Below are positions 45,783-52,950 of a DNA stretch of 52,950 nucleotides, piece by piece. The notes below the pieces were generated by a model, which saw only the letters and a list, made by a program, of their open reading frames with translations, had not been told where the DNA came from and did no database searches. Source of the stretch: Chlorobiaceae bacterium (GTDB taxonomy: Bacteria > Bacteroidota > Chlorobiia > Chlorobiales > Chlorobiaceae). The stretch covers positions 1 to 52,950 of the forward strand of contig JAAXXP010000006.1 of assembly GCA_013334435.1 (NCBI GenBank). The letters run 5' to 3'. The position numbers and the translations under genes were made by a program. The first letter of the stretch is position 1. Each line of letters starts with the position of its first letter.

Positions 45783-46801
45783 GCCGCCCGTCCGCTCCGC
45801 TGCACATTGCCGTTCTGGGTGCAGGAAGCTGGGGTACCACACTTGCCGTTCTTCTTGCCTCAAAAGGCTATCGGGTAAATCTCTGGGCTCATCGTCCCGA
45901 GTTTGCCGCCCAGCTTGCCGCTGAACGCCAAAACATCCGTTATCTCAACGGTGTTCATTTTCCCGATACCCTGCAGGTTTTCACCTCTCTGCACGAGGCG
46001 ATCGCTCCGTCAGATATCGTGGTGACGGCGGTTCCCTCCCAGGCTTTGCGTGAAACCGCCGAACAGTTCCGCGATCTTCCGGTCGAGGGAAAAATCATCG
46101 TCAATGTTGCCAAGGGCATCGAACTGAAAACCGGCAAGCGCATGTCGGAAGTGCTGCTTGAAGCCATTGCGGGGCTCCTGCCGTCCCAGGTTGCCGCCCT
46201 CTACGGACCGAGTCATGCCGAAGAGGTTTCAAAAGAGCAGCCGACCACGGTTGTTGCCTCCTCGCCCTCGGTTGAAACCGCGAAGAGGGTTCAGGAGATT
46301 TTTCACACCAGCATGTTCCGGGTCTATACCAATACCGATATCATCGGCGTAGAGATTGCCGGTTCCGTGAAAAATATCATTGCCATTGCGGCAGGTATTT
46401 CCGACGGTATCGGTTTTGGCGACAACGCAAAAGCCGCCATCATAACCCGGGGCCTTGCCGAGATGTCGCGCCTTGCCGTGAGCCTTGGCGGTGACCCGAT
46501 GACGGTATCCGGGCTTTCGGGGATAGGCGATCTTGTGGTTACCTGCCTGAGCAGGCACAGCCGGAACCGGTATGTCGGTGAAGAGATAGGGCGAGGCCGT
46601 TCGCTTGAGGATGTGGTGAGCCACATGAACATGGTTGCCGAAGGCGTACTCACCTCGAAAGCCGTTTATGAGCTCAGCAGGGCGAAAGGTGTGGAAATGC
46701 CCATAACCCAGGCGGTCTATGAAATGCTTTTCGAAGGGAAGCCGGTTCAGCAGGCAACCCTTGAACTCATGACCCGCGAACCGAAAGGGGAAGTGTACTG
46801 A
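45779..46801 (+). CDS. gpsA: NAD(P)H-dependent glycerol-3-phosphate dehydrogenase
   Basis: 340 residues starting with GTG inside the plsY stop. The nucleotide-binding motif [16 protein letters not shown] is at about 11-26; [16 protein letters not shown] and [26 protein letters not shown], with the catalytic lysine, are conserved. [21 protein letters not shown] matches the family. It reduces dihydroxyacetone phosphate to sn-glycerol-3-phosphate for phospholipids. It ends 12 bases before the convergent sixA-like gene. Confidence 0.95.
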   Translation: MSRPSAPLHIAVLGAGSWGTTLAVLLASKGYRVNLWAHRPEFAAQLAAERQNIRYLNGVHFPDTLQVFTSLHEAIAPSDIVVTAVPSQALRETAEQFRDLPVEGKIIVNVAKGIELKTGKRMSEVLLEAIAGLLPSQVAALYGPSHAEEVSKEQPTTVVASSPSVETAKRVQEIFHTSMFRVYTNTDIIGVEIAGSVKNIIAIAAGISDGIGFGDNAKAAIITRGLAEMSRLAVSLGGDPMTVSGLSGIGDLVVTCLSRHSRNRYVGEEIGRGRSLEDVVSHMNMVAEGVLTSKAVYELSRAKGVEMPITQAVYEMLFEGKPVQQATLELMTREPKGEVY

Positions 46802-46813
46802 GCGGAACCTTCT

Positions 46814-47308
46814 TCACTCGTGCTTTTTCGGATAGTCGTACCATATCTTCATTCCCGAGCGCTCCCCGGCTTCAGCCCACGATCCGCAGCTGAGATCGAT
46901 GCGGATTACTCCGCAGGTAACCATGTTGTCGAGCCGTTCTCCCGTAAGGAAATTCGAAAAGTCAGTCATGACGGGATTGTGTCCGAAAAGCATCGCGGAA
47001 TCGCAGCGGTCGGGGAGGGATCGCACTATCTGCAGGAGAGCATCGCGGCCCCCGGTATAGATCTCCATCTTCTGCACGATTTCGCTCTCCGGATAGCCGA
47101 GAATTCCGGCAACGATTCCTGCTGTCGTGATTGCCCGGTTTGCCGGGCTTGACACCACCATCGATGGCCTCACCATCTTTTCTTTCATTCGGGCGGCCAT
47201 GAGCGGGGCCGATGCCATCCCGCGGTCATTGAGAGGGCGCTCGAAATCGCTCTGAAGGGAGTTGTCCCAGCTCGATTTCGCATGGCGGACCAGATAGAGT
47301 GTTTTCAT
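46814..47308 (-). CDS. sixA: SixA-like histidine phosphatase
   Basis: 164 residues from the ATG at 47308, which shares one base with the nagZ stop (TAATG); a TTG nine bases earlier would add three residues. LVRHAKSSWDN carries the catalytic RHG-type histidine, VVSSPANRAITTAGIVA the phosphate pocket, and LFGHNPVMTDF the second histidine. SixA dephosphorylates histidine phosphotransfer domains; other members have small-molecule substrates. It is the last gene of the clpB-half/nagZ/sixA set, and none of the three pathways is obviously shared. Confidence 0.88.
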   Translation of the reverse strand: MKTLYLVRHAKSSWDNSLQSDFERPLNDRGMASAPLMAARMKEKMVRPSMVVSSPANRAITTAGIVAGILGYPESEIVQKMEIYTGGRDALLQIVRSLPDRCDSAMLFGHNPVMTDFSNFLTGERLDNMVTCGVIRIDLSCGSWAEAGERSGMKIWYDYPKKHE

Positions 47309-48432
47309 TATTTGCAATGGTAGAGGTAACGTTCCTTGAGCGCCATGATTCTCCGGTAGGAACGGTCGATGCGGGATTTGTCGAGGGTGCCGTTTTTTAC
47401 CAGCTTATGGATTATTTTCGTGGCTTTTTCAGTGATATCAGGGTCATAGGCGGTGTTGTTGCCGAAGAGCAGGATATCCACTCCCGCGTCGAGAGCGAGC
47501 CGGATGGCCTCTTCAAGTCCGTAATGGTCGGAAATGGCTTTCATCTGCATGTCGTCGCTGACGATTACCCCCCTGAAGCCGAGTTTATTGCGCAAAATGC
47601 CGTCCAGCACCTTTTTTGAAAGAGTCGCAGGGTAGAGACTGTCGAGCTTTGCGTTGAAGACATGCGCGGTCATCACGGCATCGTTGTACCCCGCGGCGAT
47701 CATGGTCCGGTAGGGGTCGAGCTCCTCTTGTTTCCAGCTTTCGGTAACATCGGTAAAGTCCTTGTGCGTATCGGTCGATGAACTGCCATGTCCGGGAAAG
47801 TGCTTCAGGGTGGGTATCACACCCTCCTGACGCAATGCGTTGGCCGTCAGCGTGGCGTGCCGGGTGACGATTTTCGGATCGGCCGAAAAACTCCGACCGA
47901 GTTTTCCGATAACCGGGTTGTCCGGGTTGACGTTCAGGTCGACGACCGGTGCGAGATTCATCGGAATATGCATTTTTTTCAGAGTCGCAGCGGTTCCGAG
48001 TGCCGCACGGGTGGTGCTGTCGCGATTGTCGAGGGCTCCGAGATGTGCAGCCGAAACGCTCGGGGGAAACCCTTTCGAGCTTTTCAGCCGGTTCACCTTT
48101 CCGCCTTCCTGATCGATGGCGATGAGCAGGGGGATTTCCGAAAGACCCGTCAGTTCAAGCGTGAGTTTCGAGAGCTGCTCCGGGCTGCTGATGTTCCGTA
48201 CCGGGGATTTCGTCGGCACATCGTAGTCGAAGAGCACCACCCCTCCGATATGGCGTTTCCGGATATCGACGGCGATTCCGGGGGCATCGGTGATCGAGAG
48301 CCCCCGGAAACCGATCATGAGCATCTGCCCGATCTTGACCGCCAAGCTGTCGGGTTGCTGGGCAGCACCTGCAGGCAGCGGAGCGAGCTGCAGCAAAAGG
48401 AGCAGCGCTGCGACGAGCGTTTTTTTTATCAT
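47308..48432 (-). CDS. nagZ: Exported family 3 glycoside hydrolase, NagZ-like
   Basis: 374 residues on the minus strand. A signal peptide ([20 protein letters not shown], cleavage near AGAA) shows export, unlike the cytoplasmic NagZ of enterobacteria. The GH3 domain has [42 protein letters not shown] (NagZ motif KHFPGHG with the loop His/Asp acid-base) and [13 protein letters not shown] with the nucleophile Asp. It releases N-acetylglucosamine from peptidoglycan fragments, here in the periplasm. The start overlaps the stop of the clpB-half gene (ATGA), and its stop overlaps sixA. Confidence 0.9.
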   Translation of the reverse strand: MIKKTLVAALLLLLQLAPLPAGAAQQPDSLAVKIGQMLMIGFRGLSITDAPGIAVDIRKRHIGGVVLFDYDVPTKSPVRNISSPEQLSKLTLELTGLSEIPLLIAIDQEGGKVNRLKSSKGFPPSVSAAHLGALDNRDSTTRAALGTAATLKKMHIPMNLAPVVDLNVNPDNPVIGKLGRSFSADPKIVTRHATLTANALRQEGVIPTLKHFPGHGSSSTDTHKDFTDVTESWKQEELDPYRTMIAAGYNDAVMTAHVFNAKLDSLYPATLSKKVLDGILRNKLGFRGVIVSDDMQMKAISDHYGLEEAIRLALDAGVDILLFGNNTAYDPDITEKATKIIHKLVKNGTLDKSRIDRSYRRIMALKERYLYHCK

Positions 48433-49757
48433 GCCTCCCCCGCCGCTTTTGTGACGGCAATTTCTCCACCGGAGATAGCCACCCTTACGAGATCGTTCTC
48501 CTGAACCGCGCCCGACAGAATGAGCTCCGAGAGCCTGTTGGTTATCCTTCGCTGCATGACCCGTTTCAGGGGCCGGGCGCCGAAAGCCGGGTCGAAGCCC
48601 TCGCGGGCGAGCCAGTCGAGGGCTTCCGGGGTGATCTCCAGGGTAATATGCTGGCGCATGGCTGTTGCCCTGATTCGGTCGAACTGCACTTCGACGATCT
48701 GGCGCAGATCCTCTCTGGAAAGCGGCGTAAAGAGAATGATCTCGTCGATCCTGTTGAGAAACTCCGGGCGCACCTGCTGCTTGAGCATCTGGAAGAGTTT
48801 TTCCTGCAGTCCCGAAAGCACGGCGTCTCGGTTCATGCCGTCCATTTTCTCCATCTCCGACTGGATCATCTGGGCTCCGATGTTGCTGGTCATGATGATG
48901 ATGGTGTTCTTGAAGTTCACCGTGTGCCCCTTGCTGTCGGTAAGCCGACCGTCGTCAAGAATCTGCAGCAGGATGTTGAACACATCGGGGTGGGCTTTCT
49001 CGATTTCGTCGAGCAACACAACCGAAAAGGGTTTTCGCCGGACGGCCTCGGTCAGCTGCCCACCCTCTTCATAGCCCACGTATCCGGGAGGCGCTCCCAC
49101 CAGACGACTGACATTGTGCGACTCCATATATTCGCTCATGTCGATGCGGATCAGCGCATCCTCGTCGTCGAACAGATAATCGGCCAGCGTCCGGGCCAGC
49201 TCGGTTTTGCCGACACCCGTCGGTCCGAGAAAAATGAACGATCCTATCGGTTTTTTTTCGTCGCCCATGCCCGCCCGGGACCTCTTGACCGCCTCGCTGA
49301 CCGCGCTGACCGCCTCGTCCTGTCCGATGACGCGCTTGTGCAGTTCATCCTCTATGCCGAGCAGCTTCTGCCGTTCGGACTGCAGCATCTTGCTGACCGG
49401 TATGCCGGTCCAGCGGGAGACGATGTCGGCTATGTCCTCGGCATCGATCTCCTCTTTCATGATCAGGTCCCCGGAAGCCTGCTTTTCCTCTATTTTCTCC
49501 CGGTTTTCTGCAATCTGGCGTTCGATGCGCGCAATGCTGCCGTAGCGGATTTCCGCCACCTTGCCGTAGTCTCCCTGCCGTTCATACTCCTCGGCCTGGA
49601 GCCGGAGCTGCTCAAGTTCCGACTTAAGGTCCCTGGACGCCTTGATCAGCTCCTTCTCGGTGTCCCACTGGGCCTTGATCGAGGTCTGTTCCTCAACAAG
49701 GCTCGCAAGCTGCTTCTCGATCTCTTTCAGACGCTGCCTGGTATCAACTGTGCTCAT
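48429..49757 (-). CDS. clpB: C-terminal half of ClpB (partial middle domain plus second AAA+ module)
   Basis: 442 residues, half the usual length of about 860. It starts in the coiled-coil middle domain ([18 protein letters not shown]) and lacks the N-terminal and first AAA+ domains. The second AAA+ module is complete: [13 protein letters not shown] (Walker A), [15 protein letters not shown] (pore loop), [14 protein letters not shown] (Walker B), [19 protein letters not shown] and [13 protein letters not shown]. ClpB disaggregates proteins with DnaK. There is no room for the missing half upstream: kdsA starts 175 bases away on the other strand. The frame is open and GC-rich, so this looks like a functioning split gene rather than a recent truncation; I recall ClpB also being annotated as two half-length proteins in Chlorobaculum tepidum. 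The partner half should lie elsewhere. Confidence 0.93.
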   Translation of the reverse strand: MSTVDTRQRLKEIEKQLASLVEEQTSIKAQWDTEKELIKASRDLKSELEQLRLQAEEYERQGDYGKVAEIRYGSIARIERQIAENREKIEEKQASGDLIMKEEIDAEDIADIVSRWTGIPVSKMLQSERQKLLGIEDELHKRVIGQDEAVSAVSEAVKRSRAGMGDEKKPIGSFIFLGPTGVGKTELARTLADYLFDDEDALIRIDMSEYMESHNVSRLVGAPPGYVGYEEGGQLTEAVRRKPFSVVLLDEIEKAHPDVFNILLQILDDGRLTDSKGHTVNFKNTIIIMTSNIGAQMIQSEMEKMDGMNRDAVLSGLQEKLFQMLKQQVRPEFLNRIDEIILFTPLSREDLRQIVEVQFDRIRATAMRQHITLEITPEALDWLAREGFDPAFGARPLKRVMQRRITNRLSELILSGAVQENDLVRVAISGGEIAVTKAAGEA

Positions 49758-49786
49758 GGATTCAGTCGTTTTTGATTACGGGTGGC

Positions 49787-49843
49787 GCCGCTTGCCTGCT
49801 GCGCCGGAAGCCGGATTTTCTCCGACCGTAACAGGCAAGCGGC
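49787..49843. repeat. 12-bp inverted repeat in the clpB-half leader
   Basis: GCCGCTTGCCTG (49787-49798) and CAGGCAAGCGGC (49832-49843) form a perfect 12-bp dyad separated by 33 bases. It begins 30 bases before the clpB-half start, in its leader on the minus strand. It could form a hairpin in the mRNA or bind a regulator; it is not a CIRCE element. Confidence 0.4.
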
Positions 49844-49932
49844 TGTTCCCTTAAGATAGGTACCTGTAATAACGAATAATGTTGTAAATTTAAGGTCTGA
49901 GTAAAAAAAAGGACAATTCGCTCTTTTCTTAT

Positions 49933-50796
49933 ATGGTAACTCGTAATAAAATAACCGGTAACAGCGTGCAAAAGTTCTCCATCGGTTCTATTGAAATTCC
50001 TTCGGACGGCTCTCTTTTCTTTATTGCCGGCCCCTGTATCATTGAAAGTCGCGCCATGGCCTTTGCTGTAGCCGAAGAGTTGCAGCGTATAGGCAGCCGG
50101 GAGGGGGTGACCTTTATCTTCAAGGGTTCATACCGCAAGGCGAACCGCTCTTCCGTTTCATCGTTTACCGGTATCGGCGACCGCGAAGCGCTCGAGACGC
50201 TTGCCGCAGTCCGGGAGCAGTTCGGCATGCCGGTGCTGACCGATGTGCATGAGAGTGCGGAGGTCGAACTTGCCGCACCCTATGTTGATGTGCTGCAGAT
50301 TCCTGCGTTTCTTTCGCGTCAGACGGAACTGCTGGTGGCTGCAGGCAAGAGCGGCCGGGCCGTCAACATCAAGAAGGGACAGTTCATGGCTCCCGAGGAT
50401 ATGGCCCATGCCGCCGCAAAGGTTGCCGGCACCGGAAACCGGAGCATCATGCTGACGGAACGGGGCACCAGTTTCGGCTATCACAACCTTGTGGTCGATT
50501 TTCGGGGAATTCCGCAGATGGCCGATACCGGCTATCCGGTGATTTACGACGCGACCCACAGTCTGCAGCTTCCCGGTGCAGGCAACGGGGTTTCGGGGGG
50601 AGAACGCCAGTATCTGCTTCCACTTGCGCGGGCGGCAGTTGCTGCGGGTGTCAACGGGCTTTTTTTCGAGGTGCATCCCGATCCGCCTTCGGCACTCTCC
50701 GATGCGGCAACCCAGATAGCCCTTTGCGATTTTTCCGCTGTTATCAAAGAGCTGCGTCAGCTTTCGGGCTGCATGCAGTCGATTCATTCACGTTAA
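49933..50796 (+). CDS. kdsA: 3-deoxy-8-phosphooctulonate synthase (KDO-8-P synthase)
   Basis: 287 residues with [13 protein letters not shown] (about 29-41), [54 protein letters not shown] and [13 protein letters not shown], the phosphoenolpyruvate- and arabinose-5-phosphate-binding segments of KdsA. LTDVHES carries the conserved aspartate. It condenses phosphoenolpyruvate with arabinose-5-phosphate for KDO, the inner sugar of lipopolysaccharide, confirming a Gram-negative envelope. The ATG at 49933 has no close ribosome-binding site. The KdsC-like gene follows after 12 bases, the expected neighbour. Confidence 0.95.
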   Translation: MVTRNKITGNSVQKFSIGSIEIPSDGSLFFIAGPCIIESRAMAFAVAEELQRIGSREGVTFIFKGSYRKANRSSVSSFTGIGDREALETLAAVREQFGMPVLTDVHESAEVELAAPYVDVLQIPAFLSRQTELLVAAGKSGRAVNIKKGQFMAPEDMAHAAAKVAGTGNRSIMLTERGTSFGYHNLVVDFRGIPQMADTGYPVIYDATHSLQLPGAGNGVSGGERQYLLPLARAAVAAGVNGLFFEVHPDPPSALSDAATQIALCDFSAVIKELRQLSGCMQSIHSR

Positions 50797-50808
50797 ACAG
50801 GAACCCTC

Positions 50809-51372
50809 TTGTCAGGTTTTCAGTACTTCGGGATGGAGCCCTCTCTGGCCGATCCATCCTCCAGAATCCAGCAGGTCCTTCAGGGCGTAAGGGCCATCGT
50901 GTTTCCGGTAGACGGCGTGCTCAACGGGCCGCGTATGACCTTCGACAGCAAGGGAGGCGAGATTATCTCAATCTCCAACCGCGACGCATCGGCCCTTAAG
51001 GAGGCGATTCGCCAGGGTATTCTGGTTGCGGTCGTCTCCGATCGCGATGCAGGGTGTTTCCGTCCTGTGCTCGAGTCACTCGGAATTACCGCGCTCTATC
51101 TGAATGCCTCCAGTCTGCTTGGGGCTTATGAGATTTTCCGGAAGGAGTGCTCGCTTCAGGACGAGGAGTGCGCCTATATCGGCGACGATATTGCCGATGT
51201 GCCGGTGCTCGAGAAAGCGGGATTTCCCGTTACTCCGATAGACGGAGCCGACTATCTGAGAAACCGTGTGGGTTACATCTCGGCCTACGAAGGCGGAAAA
51301 GGGTGTATCCGGGAGATAGTCGAGATGGTGCTGCAGCAGCAGGGGAAGTGGTTGTTCGCTGAATCGTCCTGA
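50809..51372 (+). CDS. KdsC-like HAD protein lacking the catalytic aspartate
   Basis: 187 residues from a TTG with AGGA 7 bases upstream; an ATG at 50833 is the alternative. Position after kdsA and sequence throughout (VDGVLNGPRMTFDSKGGEI, RDASALKEAIRQGI, LYLNASSLLGAYEIF, YIGDDIADVPVLEKAG) identify a KDO-8-phosphate phosphatase homologue. However, HAD motif I, normally DVDGVL, reads P33-V-D35-G-V-L (CCG at 50905-50907): the Asp that forms the phospho-intermediate is proline. Motif IV (GDDIAD) is intact. I infer a protein with no phosphatase activity, perhaps a structural or regulatory partner of KdsA, with dephosphorylation done by another enzyme. The frame is otherwise undamaged. Confidence 0.85.
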   Translation: MSGFQYFGMEPSLADPSSRIQQVLQGVRAIVFPVDGVLNGPRMTFDSKGGEIISISNRDASALKEAIRQGILVAVVSDRDAGCFRPVLESLGITALYLNASSLLGAYEIFRKECSLQDEECAYIGDDIADVPVLEKAGFPVTPIDGADYLRNRVGYISAYEGGKGCIREIVEMVLQQQGKWLFAESS

Positions 51373-51518
51373 GCAGGGGCGGGCAAACGTGCTTTTGATG
51401 GAAAAAATGGACGAAGTGTTTTACTTTTAGTACGTTCTGTTTGCAGATTCGGGGCCAAATAGTACCATTGTTTTATAACGTGGCAGGGCTCTGCGCGCGC
51501 AAAACATGAGAGCGATGT

Positions 51519-51532
51519 CAGGTAGTGACCTG
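51519..51532. promoter_or_regulatory. Short inverted repeat upstream of the efflux operon
   Basis: CAGGT-AGTG-ACCTG (51519-51532) is a perfect 5-bp dyad with a 4-base centre, 39 bases before the chosen start of the membrane-fusion gene. HlyD/ABC efflux sets of this type are often controlled by TetR-family repressors, but no such gene is visible and a dyad this short can be coincidental. Confidence 0.2.
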
Positions 51533-51570
51533 CCGGACTGTTGAATCGTCGATTCTTACCGGGGATTGCC

Positions 51571-52566
51571 GTGTTTGCAAAGTTCAGTACCAGAAAAGCG
51601 TTTAAAACCGTCATGCTTTCTGTCGTCCTGCTCGGTTTGTCGCTTTTCTTATGGTATGCATTGAGGCAGCCCGCTCTTCCGGAAGGGGTTGTTTCCGGGA
51701 ACGGCCGGATAGAGGCCACAGAGTACGATATTGCCGCCAAGCAGGCGGGCCGGCTGGATTCTGTTTTTGTCAATGAGGGGGATATGGTTGTCGCCGGCCG
51801 GACTCTGGCTCGGATGAACGAGGACGATCTCGTTGCCTCGCTCGACGAATGCGAGGCGCAGATTCGTCTTGCGCGCAATGAAAAGCTTCGCGCATCTGCC
51901 ATGGCGGCACAGCAGGCCGGCGAAAGTTCTCTCGCGGATAAGGATTATGCCCGCTACCGGAAATTGTTCGATCAGGATGTGATCTCGCGTCAGGAACTTG
52001 ATCATGCCCTGACCAAAAGGGAGGGGTTGAATTCGGCCGTTTCGGCTACGCAGGCCCAGGTGGCAGAAGCTGGTTCCGCAATCGAAGCGGTTATCGCAAA
52101 ATCCCGGATAATCAGGAACAATATCGAAGACTGCCGACTCAAAGCCCCTGTAGACGGAAGGGTGCTTTACCGGCTCGCCGAACCCGGCGAGGTGCTGCCT
52201 GCCGGAGGAAGGGTTCTCACGGTACTTGATCTTTCCGATGCGTACATGACGATATTTCTTCCTTCAGAAATGGCAGGCAGGCTGGTTATTGGTTCGGAAG
52301 CCCGCATCGTGCTCGACGCCTTTCCTCGGATGGTTATCCCCGCCAGCGTGTCATTTGTTTCTTCAAGGGCGCAGTTCACTCCAAAAGAGGTGGAGACCAG
52401 CTCCGAGCGGGAGATGCTCATGTTCCGCATCAAGCTGAAAATCGATCCCGAGCTGCTCAGGACGCGATTGAAAGACATCAAAACAGGGCTTACGGGTGTC
52501 GGTTACGTTCGCCTCTCTTCCTCCGTTGCATGGCCGGAAGCCCTTCAGCCCCGGATTTCGCGATGA
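51571..52566 (+). CDS. HlyD-family membrane fusion protein (YbhG-like)
   Basis: 331 residues from the GTG at 51571, with GGGGA 5 bases upstream; an in-frame TTG at 51541 adds ten residues. One N-terminal membrane anchor ([18 protein letters not shown]) precedes the lipoyl/barrel half-motifs [27 protein letters not shown] and [26 protein letters not shown], with an alpha-helical hairpin between them (about 95-190). It spans the periplasm linking an inner-membrane ABC exporter to an outer-membrane channel. Its stop overlaps the ABC ATPase start (ATGA). Confidence 0.85.
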   Translation: MFAKFSTRKAFKTVMLSVVLLGLSLFLWYALRQPALPEGVVSGNGRIEATEYDIAAKQAGRLDSVFVNEGDMVVAGRTLARMNEDDLVASLDECEAQIRLARNEKLRASAMAAQQAGESSLADKDYARYRKLFDQDVISRQELDHALTKREGLNSAVSATQAQVAEAGSAIEAVIAKSRIIRNNIEDCRLKAPVDGRVLYRLAEPGEVLPAGGRVLTVLDLSDAYMTIFLPSEMAGRLVIGSEARIVLDAFPRMVIPASVSFVSSRAQFTPKEVETSSEREMLMFRIKLKIDPELLRTRLKDIKTGLTGVGYVRLSSSVAWPEALQPRISR

Positions 52567-52950
52567 ACATCGAAGCCGGTCATACGGTACGCCTTCAGTC
52601 GCTTTCACACGCTTACGGTCAGATCGCCGCGCTTGACGGCATTGACCTGGATATTCCTGCGGGCTGCATGGCTGGGTTCATCGGGCCGGACGGTGTAGGA
52701 AAGTCGACGCTTCTTGGCGTCGTTTCGGGAGCCATCGCCGTTCAGTCCGGCCAGGTTTCTGTTCTGGGCGGTGATATGCGTGATGCGGATTTCAGGCGCC
52801 GAGCAGCATCCCGTATTGCCTACATGCCGCAGGGGCTCGGAAAAAACCTCTATCTGACGCTCTCGGTTTTTGAGAACGTTGATTTTTTCGGACGCCTGTT
52901 CGGTATTCCGGAAGTTGCAAGGAAAGTCCGGATAGGCGAAGTGTTGCAGA
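52563..52950 (+). CDS. ABC transporter ATP-binding protein (partial, runs off right end)
   Basis: The first 129 residues of an ABC ATPase starting with ATG inside the stop of the membrane-fusion gene. Walker A is [11 protein letters not shown] at about 45-55, and the Q-loop [12 protein letters not shown] is at about 90-101. The ABC signature and Walker B lie beyond the window. The order membrane fusion protein then ATPase matches ybhG-ybhF of multidrug/cation efflux systems, where the ATPase is often a tandem double domain; that cannot be checked here. Confidence 0.85.
   Translation, partial: MNIEAGHTVRLQSLSHAYGQIAALDGIDLDIPAGCMAGFIGPDGVGKSTLLGVVSGAIAVQSGQVSVLGGDMRDADFRRRAASRIAYMPQGLGKNLYLTLSVFENVDFFGRLFGIPEVARKVRIGEVLQ

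Noticed and set aside
48429-49757. The clpB half as a pseudogene produced by a frameshift.
   Set aside because: No remnant of the first AAA+ domain lies upstream in any frame, and the remaining frame is intact with all motifs and coupled to nagZ.

Overview
The window looks like part of a green sulfur bacterial (Chlorobi) chromosome with a defence island at its left edge. The assignment rests on gene content: a three-subunit succinate dehydrogenase/fumarate reductase of the Bacteroidetes/Chlorobi type, an aconitase close by (both enzymes belong to the reductive TCA cycle of this group), a ClpB present only as its C-terminal half, KDO and other Gram-negative envelope genes, and a GC-rich core (for example 40 of 60 bases G or C in 15301-15360). 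The genus is an inference; no rRNA, tRNA or photosystem gene is present to confirm it.

Region 1 (1-5105) is much richer in AT. It holds the tail of an unknown gene and then a two-gene operon that I identify as a RADAR antiphage system: a large P-loop ATPase (RdrA) followed 2 bases later by a divergent adenosine deaminase (RdrB) with every metal and catalytic motif intact. A REP-associated tyrosine transposase-like gene (5232-6197) with a damaged HUH motif marks the return to core composition.

Region 2 (6303-13180) is a run of small accessory and envelope genes: DinB-like, GNAT, an unknown small protein, a membrane protein, an RlpA-like lipoprotein, an alpha/beta hydrolase, a PagL-like outer-membrane deacylase and a lipoprotein alkaline phosphatase. 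A Pho-box-like direct repeat upstream of the phosphatase has a close match upstream of the CNNM/CorC gene at 18632.

Region 3 (13353-25847) is mainly metabolism: a cyclase-family hydrolase, sdhCAB, a FISUMP lipoprotein on the opposite strand, a CNNM/CorC protein, a HIT protein, aconitase and feoAB. Then come topA (minus) and a secreted amidase (plus).

Region 4 (30241-36972) is a complete biotin operon, birA-bioB-bioF-bioG-bioC-bioD-bioA. A perfect BirA-type operator precedes birA, so the repressor/ligase appears to control its own gene together with the pathway. An acyl-CoA ligase and an RNA-methyltransferase-like gene follow closely.

Region 5 (39912-52950) holds ppx, prmA and an NlpC/P60 lipoprotein on the minus strand; lysC, purM, plsY and gpsA on the plus strand; a coupled minus-strand trio sixA/nagZ/clpB-half; then kdsA, a KdsC-like protein lacking its catalytic aspartate, and the start of an efflux ABC system that runs off the right end. 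No CRISPR array, tRNA or rRNA was seen.
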